This document shows positions 6,741 to 11,264 of a stretch of DNA of 11,264 bases, piece by piece (positions within the stretch are counted from its first letter, which is position 1; every line of letters starts with the position of its first letter). A program made the position numbers and the translations under genes. Source of the stretch: Thiofilum sp039797965. GTDB lineage: Bacteria > Pseudomonadota > Gammaproteobacteria > Thiotrichales > Thiotrichaceae. The DNA is taken from positions 1-11,264 of the forward strand of contig JBDKGX010000083.1 of NCBI GenBank assembly GCA_039797965.1. Direction: 5' to 3'. The notes under the pieces are model-generated. The model ran no database searches, was not told the origin of the DNA, and saw only the letters and a program-made list of their open reading frames with translations.

Positions 6741-6746
6741 GAGGAG
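6741..6746 (+). promoter_or_regulatory. Ribosome binding site fixing the DUF1311 gene start
   Basis: GAGGAG lies five bases before the ATG at 6752. It marks that codon as the start rather than the in-frame ATG at 6707, whose extension is charged and would precede a signal peptide. Confidence 0.7.
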
Positions 6747-6751
6747 CAACC

Positions 6752-7114
6752 ATGAAAGCAGCGTTGTATGGGTTACTATTGCTAGCTATTTCATCCACCA
6801 GTGTAGCAGCCAATTTAAATTGTGCTGACATAGATCATTTCGCCGAAGATGATAAATCAATCGATACGTGTTTAAAGGATACCAACGACGCCTTAAACCA
6901 ACATTATGAGCAACTGCAAAAACGTTATAAATCCAGTAGAGAAAAATCTACTGCTTTGTTGAATATGCAGATTGCATGGTTAGCGTTACGAGATGCGCAA
7001 TGTGATTTAGCAGGTTACAATGCTAAATTAGGGCGCGGTGCATTACGCACAGCTCAACGCTGCGTAGTAAAAATGACTTTAAAACGCACCACTGAACTAA
7101 AGGATATGCAATAA
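6752..7114 (+). CDS. Secreted DUF1311 / LprI-like small protein
   Basis: This 120-aa precursor starts with a signal peptide (MKAALYGLLLLAISSTSVAA), leaving a mature protein of about 100 residues, probably periplasmic. Four cysteines (24, 40, 84, 104) are spaced as in the DUF1311 family and could form two disulfides. The family pattern is recognisable: CL near the start, LN-x2-Y in the middle (LNQHYEQLQKRY), then AWLALRDAQCDL and a final cysteine followed by a helix with R and L. One family member, mycobacterial LprI, inhibits lysozyme; most have no known role, so a function in envelope protection is only a suggestion. It has a strong ribosome site and is 59 bases upstream of the thioredoxin-like gene. 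Confidence 0.8.
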   Translation: MKAALYGLLLLAISSTSVAANLNCADIDHFAEDDKSIDTCLKDTNDALNQHYEQLQKRYKSSREKSTALLNMQIAWLALRDAQCDLAGYNAKLGRGALRTAQRCVVKMTLKRTTELKDMQ

Positions 7115-7173
7115 CCAGTACTTACCTTAGCTGAAGCCTTTTTTCGTTTAATCACTTCATTTCAGTATATTCA

Positions 7174-7506
7174 ATGACAATAACAGCTTTAACTGATTTA
7201 GATTTTTACGCTACTTTAATAGAACAACCCGCACCGAGTCTGGTTGTAGTGACAGCACCCCACTGTGGTGCGTGTCACGCTTTAAAGCAAGCTTTAGTCC
7301 CTTTACTGCCTCACTATGCTATTTTTGAACTAGATGCGGTACATAATGGTGGCATGGTTCAAGAGTTAGAAGTTTTTCATTTACCTGCCTTATTTCTGTA
7401 TGTGAATGGCGAATACCATGCCGAACTAAAAACGCCCCCCAAGACGAGTGCTATAAAGCAAAGCATTGAACAGGCTTTAACACAGCCTGCTGAGGAAGCG
7501 CCCTAA
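7174..7506 (+). CDS. Cytoplasmic thioredoxin-fold protein
   Basis: This 110-aa protein has a thioredoxin-type redox site, APHCGACHAL (Cys31 and Cys34), and the cis-proline expected opposite it (HLPALFLY, Pro71). The beta-strand pattern SLVVVTAP, AIFELD, ALFLYVNGE follows the fold. The CGAC site differs from the CGPC of classical thioredoxin, and no signal peptide or membrane segment is present, so it should act in the cytoplasm as a thiol reductant or partner-specific redox protein. No good Shine-Dalgarno precedes the ATG, but no better start is seen. Its stop codon overlaps the ampD start as TAATG, so the two are translated together; why a redox protein should pair with AmpD is not evident. 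Confidence 0.8.
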   Translation: MTITALTDLDFYATLIEQPAPSLVVVTAPHCGACHALKQALVPLLPHYAIFELDAVHNGGMVQELEVFHLPALFLYVNGEYHAELKTPPKTSAIKQSIEQALTQPAEEAP

Positions 7507-8096
7507 TGATTAATATCGAAACAGGCTTATACTCTCTGGCACGCCAATGCCCCTCTCCCAATCATGATGAACGCCCTGAAGGCTGTGCACCTACTTTAAT
7601 AGTCTTACATAATATTAGTCTGCCACCTTATGAGTTTGGCGGTAACTGGATTGATCAACTCTTTACTAATCAGCTTGATCCTAATGCTCATCCCTTTTTC
7701 GCCACGATCACTCACCTGCGCGTAGCCAGTCATTTATTAATTCGGCGAGAAGGTGAGGTTGTACAGTATGTACCCTTTCACAAACGGGCGTTTCATGCGG
7801 GAGTTTCAAGGTATCAGGGTCGAGAGCGGTGTAATGATTTTTCGATAGGGATTGAAATCGAAGGTACTGATTTTGAGCCCTTTACTGAAAAGCAATATCA
7901 AGTACTAGAACAGCTCTTACCTGAACTAGTACAGGCTTACCCTACTTTAAACCTAAATCACATTACTGGACACGAACACATCGCTCCGGGGCGCAAAACC
8001 GATCCGGGGCCTTATTTTGATTGGCAACGGCTATCGCATACTTTAGGAATAGTACTACCTGCTGATGCTGGAAACATTGTGGGTCAATTGGCTTAA
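7506..8096 (+). CDS. ampD: 1,6-anhydro-N-acetylmuramyl-L-alanine amidase AmpD
   Basis: This 196-aa cytoplasmic zinc amidase removes the stem peptide from anhydromuropeptides during cell-wall recycling. In organisms with AmpR it thereby keeps the beta-lactamase inducer low. It aligns by eye with E. coli AmpD over its length: VPSPHYD-like start (CPSPNHDERP), then LHNISLPPYEFGG, HPFFATITHLRVASH, HAGVSRYQGRERCNDFSIGIEIEGTD and GHEHIAPGRKTDPGP. The zinc ligands are His35, His156 and Asp166, with catalytic Glu117 and Lys164 in the expected places. It has no signal peptide, as expected for AmpD rather than a secreted amidase. The start overlaps the stop of the thioredoxin-like gene. No ampE, ampR or beta-lactamase gene is adjacent in the window. 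Confidence 0.96.
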   Translation: MINIETGLYSLARQCPSPNHDERPEGCAPTLIVLHNISLPPYEFGGNWIDQLFTNQLDPNAHPFFATITHLRVASHLLIRREGEVVQYVPFHKRAFHAGVSRYQGRERCNDFSIGIEIEGTDFEPFTEKQYQVLEQLLPELVQAYPTLNLNHITGHEHIAPGRKTDPGPYFDWQRLSHTLGIVLPADAGNIVGQLA

Positions 8097-8122
8097 AATT
8101 TTATAATTATTGACCACAATGG

Positions 8123-8150
8123 AGGTCTATTTCTGTAATAGAAATAGACC
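8123..8150. terminator. Hairpin between convergent ampD and der
   Basis: GGTCTATTTCT (8124-8134) and AGAAATAGACC (8140-8150) form a perfect 11-bp stem with a 5-base loop, placed between two genes that run towards each other. It can fold in both transcripts and probably ends both. Neither side has a clean U-run directly after the stem, so termination efficiency is uncertain. Confidence 0.6.
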
Positions 8151-8166
8151 CCTGACTCATTAACTC

Positions 8167-9597
8167 TTATTTTGAATTCTTCTTAATAAACTTCACTAAA
8201 CGTTTTTTCTTGTAAATTTGACGAGGCGTCAAAGTGTTACGCTTGCCTTCATAAGGGTTATCACCCGTTTTAAATTCGATTTTTACCTGAGTACCAATCA
8301 ATTTTAGCGTTTTGCGGAAATAATTAATTAAATAAGTCTCGTAACTAGGCGGAATACGCTCTGTTTGGTTACCGTGAATAATGATTAAAAACGGATTGCT
8401 ACCCCCTTGGTGGGCGTAACGTAATTTGATGCGTCGACCATTTACAATCGGCGGTTGGTGCATACGCACCGCTGTTTCTAAAATACGAGTCAGTTTAGAG
8501 GTGGGTACTTTGAGCATAGCGGAATCATAGGCTTCTAGTACCGAACCAAATAATAGCCCTACTCCTGTACCATGTAAGGCTGAAATAAAATGTTTATCCG
8601 CAAAGTCTAAAAAGGGTAATTTCAATTCTAATTGATGCTTGATCATGTCGCGCTGTTCGGTATCTAAGCCATCCCACTTATTAATAGCCAGTACTAAAGC
8701 CCGTCCCGCATCAATAATCATGCCTAACAGTGTTGCATCTTGGTCAGTAATCGCATCATGAGCATCCACCAGCATAATCACTACATGAGCCGCTTGAATC
8801 GCGTCCATTGTTTTGATAATACTGAATTTTTCAATCGTTTCACTCACCCGACTACGACGACGCATTCCCGCCGTATCAATAAGAGTATATTCCTGACCGT
8901 CACGCTCAAATGGGATGAAAATACTGTCGCGAGTGGTGCCGGGTTGGTCATAAGCAATGACGCGCTCCTCACCTAAAATGCGATTGACTAGGGTTGATTT
9001 ACCCACATTCGGGCGACCCACAAACGCTATTTTTACCCGACCTTCTTCAGCAACCTCATTACCTTCATCATCAAAGAGTACTGGTTCATTTTCATCCACA
9101 GTAGGAACGGGGAAAGTTTCCAGAATCTCCTCGATCATCGAAGTCACACCACGATTGTGTGCGGCGGCTATAGTAAATAGATTTTGGAAACCAAAGCCAT
9201 AAAACTCAGAAGCCGCTTGGTCTGCATCAATACGGTCGATTTTATTAATGACTAAAAACACGGGCTTATTACTAATACGTAATAAGTCAGCGATCATTTC
9301 GTCCGCGCCTGTGCGCCCGTGTTTACCGTCGACTATAAAAAGTACTGCATCAGCCTCTTGAATCGCGGCTTTACTTTGCTTAGCCATTTGCTCATCAATG
9401 CCTACTTCCTCGCCGCTCAAACCACCTGTATCAATTAAATGATACTCACGCCCATCTAGCTCACCCAAGCCATATTTACGGTCACGAGTCAAACCCGGAA
9501 AATCCGCAACTAATGCGTCACGCGAACGCGTCAAGCGATTAAATAAAGTAGATTTACCCACATTCGGGCGACCAATTAAAGCAAGGACTGGTTTCAT
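8167..9597 (-). CDS. der: Ribosome-assembly GTPase Der (EngA)
   Basis: This 476-aa protein has two tandem GTPase domains and a C-terminal KH-like domain, the layout unique to Der, an essential factor in 50S subunit maturation. Domain 1 shows GRPNVGKST (9-17), DTGG (56-59) and NKID (118-121). Domain 2 shows GRPNVGKST (194-202), DTAG (241-244) and NKWD (306-309). An acidic linker (about 168-186) separates them. The KH-like part includes NGRRIKLRYAHQ and ends in a lysine-rich tail (KKKRLVKFIKKNSK) suited to rRNA contact. There is no good Shine-Dalgarno before the ATG at 9597. In many gammaproteobacteria der follows hisS and bamB; here the upstream gene is instead a MaoC hydratase, 153 bases away. 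Plus-strand open frames inside it are shadows. Confidence 0.97.
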   Translation of the reverse strand: MKPVLALIGRPNVGKSTLFNRLTRSRDALVADFPGLTRDRKYGLGELDGREYHLIDTGGLSGEEVGIDEQMAKQSKAAIQEADAVLFIVDGKHGRTGADEMIADLLRISNKPVFLVINKIDRIDADQAASEFYGFGFQNLFTIAAAHNRGVTSMIEEILETFPVPTVDENEPVLFDDEGNEVAEEGRVKIAFVGRPNVGKSTLVNRILGEERVIAYDQPGTTRDSIFIPFERDGQEYTLIDTAGMRRRSRVSETIEKFSIIKTMDAIQAAHVVIMLVDAHDAITDQDATLLGMIIDAGRALVLAINKWDGLDTEQRDMIKHQLELKLPFLDFADKHFISALHGTGVGLLFGSVLEAYDSAMLKVPTSKLTRILETAVRMHQPPIVNGRRIKLRYAHQGGSNPFLIIIHGNQTERIPPSYETYLINYFRKTLKLIGTQVKIEFKTGDNPYEGKRNTLTPRQIYKKKRLVKFIKKNSK

Positions 9598-9699
9598 GAC
9601 AGAGGTTTATTTACAGTAAAACATTAAGCGCGGAAGGATATCACAAAGTTGCTTTAAAACCTTGTAGCTTATGCAGGTAGATGGGAAATAGTGATCAGC

Positions 9700-9728
9700 T
9701 AGGTCATATTTTTTCCTAATATGACCTA
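9700..9728 (-). terminator. Hairpin downstream of the MaoC hydratase gene
   Basis: TAGGTCATATT (9700-9710) and AATATGACCTA (9718-9728) are perfect 11-base inverted repeats around a 7-base loop, 22 bases after the hydratase stop codon. It probably ends the ETF-QO/hydratase transcript before der, or stabilises its end. There is no clear U-run on the minus strand. The remaining bases up to der should carry a der promoter, but I cannot single one out. Confidence 0.5.
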
Positions 9729-9750
9729 ATCGGGAATAGTGGAAAAGCGT

Positions 9751-10167
9751 TTAGGCTGTTTTCAACCAAGGCACATACATAATCGCCTCGCCTTGTACTA
9801 ATACTTTGCCGTCTTTATCCGTGCATACCGTACTCAAGGTCACAATAGGTTTACCTTCGCGCATACTAGTGATTTCAACCGTTGCGGTGACATCGGTATT
9901 CAAATAAACCGGCGCTTTGAAGTTGAGGTTTTGGGTCATATAAATCGAGCCATTACCGGGCAACTCCTCACCCAATAGCCCCGTAAACATACTACCCACC
10001 AACATACCATGCACAATACGTTGTTTAAACTGAGTATTCGCCGCAAAAGCTTCATCTAAATGAACAGGGTTGTGATCAGTAGACAAATCGGCAAATGCAC
10101 GAACATCCTGATCAGTAAATTGACGGGTTACAGAGGCTTTATCACCGACTTTTAATTCTCTAGACAT
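9751..10167 (-). CDS. MaoC-family (R)-specific enoyl-CoA hydratase, PhaJ-like
   Basis: This 138-aa single hot-dog-fold protein has the hydratase 2 motif STDHNPVHLDEAFA followed by RIVHGMLVGSM. The catalytic pair is Asp31 and His36, the same numbers as in Aeromonas PhaJ. Such enzymes hydrate trans-2-enoyl-CoA to (R)-3-hydroxyacyl-CoA, which can feed polyhydroxyalkanoate synthesis from beta-oxidation intermediates. Small MaoC proteins also act in other acyl-CoA or acyl-ACP pathways, so the exact substrate is open; no PHA synthase is in view. An AAGGA site six bases before the ATG supports the start. It lies 33 bases after the ETF-QO gene on the same strand, suggesting one transcript and a shared role in fatty-acid oxidation. 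Confidence 0.88.
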   Translation of the reverse strand: MSRELKVGDKASVTRQFTDQDVRAFADLSTDHNPVHLDEAFAANTQFKQRIVHGMLVGSMFTGLLGEELPGNGSIYMTQNLNFKAPVYLNTDVTATVEITSMREGKPIVTLSTVCTDKDGKVLVQGEAIMYVPWLKTA

Positions 10168-10200
10168 AGAAATTCCTTAAATTCATTAGTTGCAAACGGC

Positions 10201-11264
10201 TTACATATTCGGATAATTAGGACCACCGCCACCCTCAGGTGTTACCCAAGTAATATTCTGGGCGGGGTCTTTAATATCGCACGTTTTGCAATGTACACAG
10301 TTTTGCGCATTAATTTGCAAGCGCGGTCCGCTAGTATCTTCGACTATCTCATATACACCGGCGGGGCAATAACGTTGGGCAGGCTCGGCATAATTAGGCA
10401 AGTTAGATTGAATGGGAATCGCGGGGTCTTTTAAACGTAAATGACACGGTTGATCTTCTTCATGATTCGTATTCGATAAAAATACCGAAGTTAATTTATC
10501 AAAACTTAATTTACCATCCGGCTTAGGGTACTCAATGGGTTTACATTGGCTAGCTAGCTTTAGCTGTGCATAATCAGGATGATTATCGCGTAGTTTTATC
10601 GGTAATTTACCTTTAAACCAATTTTGATCAATGTAATTAAAAGTCCCCCCCAGTAAAGCCCCATATTTATGTAAAGCGGGACCAAAATTACGGGAGGATT
10701 CTAATTCTTCATACACCCATGAGTTTTTAAAGCGTTCAGCATAGCCTGTTAAGTCATTCCCCCCCTCATCACCTGACTGTATTGCGGCAAACACCTCTTC
10801 GGCTGCCAACATTCCGGTTTTCATGGCGGTATGAGTACCTTTGATTTTAGAGAAATTCAAAGTACCTGCATTACACCCAATTAATAGCCCACCAGGAACC
10901 GTCATTTTTGGTAAGGCATTAAAGCCACCTTTAGTAATGGCACGAGCGCCATAAGCTACACGCTTTCCCCCCTCAAGTACTTGGGCAATAACAGGATGAT
11001 GTTTAATCCGCTGGAATTCGTCATAGGGACTTAAGTAAGGGTTGGAGTAGTTAAGGTCTACAATTAACCCTACAACCACCTGATTATTTTCTGCGTGATA
11101 AAGGAAAAAACCACCGCCTGTACCACCGGGTAATGCCCATTTCTCCAAAGGCCAACCCGAACCATGCATCACTTTGCCTTGCTGATGCTTAGCAGGATCA
11201 ATATCCCAAAGCTCTTTAATACCCAAACCGTAATGTTGTGCATCAGCCTCAGCATCAAGTTTAA
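10201..11264 (-). CDS. Electron transfer flavoprotein-ubiquinone oxidoreductase, C-terminal part
   Basis: The gene enters from the right edge; the visible 353 codons cover roughly the last two thirds of a family protein of about 550 residues. ETF-QO passes electrons from acyl-CoA dehydrogenases, via ETF, to ubiquinone at the inner membrane. Recognisable blocks are GLGIKELWDIDPAKHQ, NPYLSPYDEFQRIKHHP, GGKRVAYGARAITKGG and GCNAGTLNFSKIKGTHTA, the last from the flavin and quinone region. The C-terminal 4Fe-4S cluster ligands are all present: the Cys in RYCPAGVYE, then 23 residues later NCVHCKTCDIKDP with three more cysteines at spacing 3 and 3. The N-terminal FAD-binding motif lies outside. A TTG at 11226 is not a start, since 12 upstream in-frame codons continue the family sequence. 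Confidence 0.95.
   Translation of the reverse strand, partial: KLDAEADAQHYGLGIKELWDIDPAKHQQGKVMHGSGWPLEKWALPGGTGGGFFLYHAENNQVVVGLIVDLNYSNPYLSPYDEFQRIKHHPVIAQVLEGGKRVAYGARAITKGGFNALPKMTVPGGLLIGCNAGTLNFSKIKGTHTAMKTGMLAAEEVFAAIQSGDEGGNDLTGYAERFKNSWVYEELESSRNFGPALHKYGALLGGTFNYIDQNWFKGKLPIKLRDNHPDYAQLKLASQCKPIEYPKPDGKLSFDKLTSVFLSNTNHEEDQPCHLRLKDPAIPIQSNLPNYAEPAQRYCPAGVYEIVEDTSGPRLQINAQNCVHCKTCDIKDPAQNITWVTPEGGGGPNYPNM

Larger units (their letters stand above)
488..10981. repeat. Dispersed palindrome AGTACT, 29 copies
   Basis: Manual count of AGTACT gives first-base positions 488, 572, 586, 737, 939, 1049, 1137, 1156, 1627, 1662, 1817, 1956, 1995, 2133, 2601, 3250, 3701, 4734, 5234, 5732, 6055, 6449, 7117, 7901, 8051, 8690, 9077, 9341 and 10976. 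Base composition predicts about three. The base before is A in 19 of 29, and T or C follows in 19, giving AAGTACTY on the plus strand. Copies fall in all three codon phases (Ser-Thr as AGT ACT, Glu-Tyr as GAG TAC T, Lys-Val-Leu as AAA GTA CT) and in three spacers. The selection or bias therefore acts on DNA rather than protein. Its role is unknown. Confidence 0.8.

Noticed and set aside
7115..7173. Intrinsic terminator between the DUF1311 and thioredoxin-like genes
   Set aside because: A T-run (about 7139-7144) is present, but the preceding bases form only a 3-bp stem, too weak to call.
8740..9202. Two plus-strand open frames
   Set aside because: They are antisense to the conserved GTPase domains of der and encode nothing recognisable.
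11224..11226. TTG start for a short ETF-QO
   Set aside because: The frame stays open to the window edge, and the 12 residues upstream (ending AQHYG) continue the family sequence, so this is an internal codon.
1..11264. CRISPR array, mobile element, tRNA or rRNA genes
   Set aside because: No regularly spaced direct repeats, transposase or terminal repeats, or tRNA-like cloverleaf segments were seen. The AGTACT copies are irregularly spaced single words, not an array.

Overview
The window (about 44% G+C by eye) is ordinary gammaproteobacterial chromosome. SelD, AmpD, Der and DctM all read like gammaproteobacterial homologues. The mix of selenium metabolism, C4-dicarboxylate TRAP uptake and ETF-QO would suit a sulfur-oxidising Thiotrichales-type organism, but that placement is an inference from general resemblance only. 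I see no prophage, insertion sequence, CRISPR array or RNA gene.

Layout. Bases 1-487 (+) hold the 3' end of a phosphoglucomutase gene. It converges on, and overlaps by 23 bp, the selD-selU pair (2609-465, -), which makes selenophosphate and uses it to put 2-selenouridine into tRNA. Next on the minus strand comes a four-gene TRAP transporter unit, dctP-dctQ-dctM-usp (6258-2719): binding protein, small and large membrane subunits, and a universal stress protein placed like TeaD in the ectoine TRAP operon. A roughly 490-base divergent intergenic region (6259-6751) carries two near-identical palindromes, probably operators for dctP. Going right (+) from it are a secreted DUF1311/LprI-like protein, a cytoplasmic thioredoxin-fold protein and the peptidoglycan-recycling amidase AmpD; the last two are joined by a TAATG overlap. 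A strong hairpin separates ampD from the convergent ribosome-assembly GTPase gene der (9597-8167, -). The right end (-) holds a MaoC/PhaJ-type (R)-enoyl-CoA hydratase, preceded by the 3' part of ETF-ubiquinone oxidoreductase. The two suggest fatty-acid beta-oxidation, with a possible route to PHA.

The most unusual signal belongs to no gene. The palindromic hexamer AGTACT occurs 29 times by manual count, against about 3 expected from base composition. It falls in coding DNA in all three reading frames and in intergenic DNA, and 15 copies lie within selD-selU. This resembles the highly iterated palindromes of cyanobacteria (HIP1) or an uptake or methylation signal. Second in interest are the tandem palindromes upstream of dctP and the structured dctP-dctQ spacer, where one hairpin is stable only on the transcribed strand and an anti-Shine-Dalgarno match faces the dctQ ribosome binding site.
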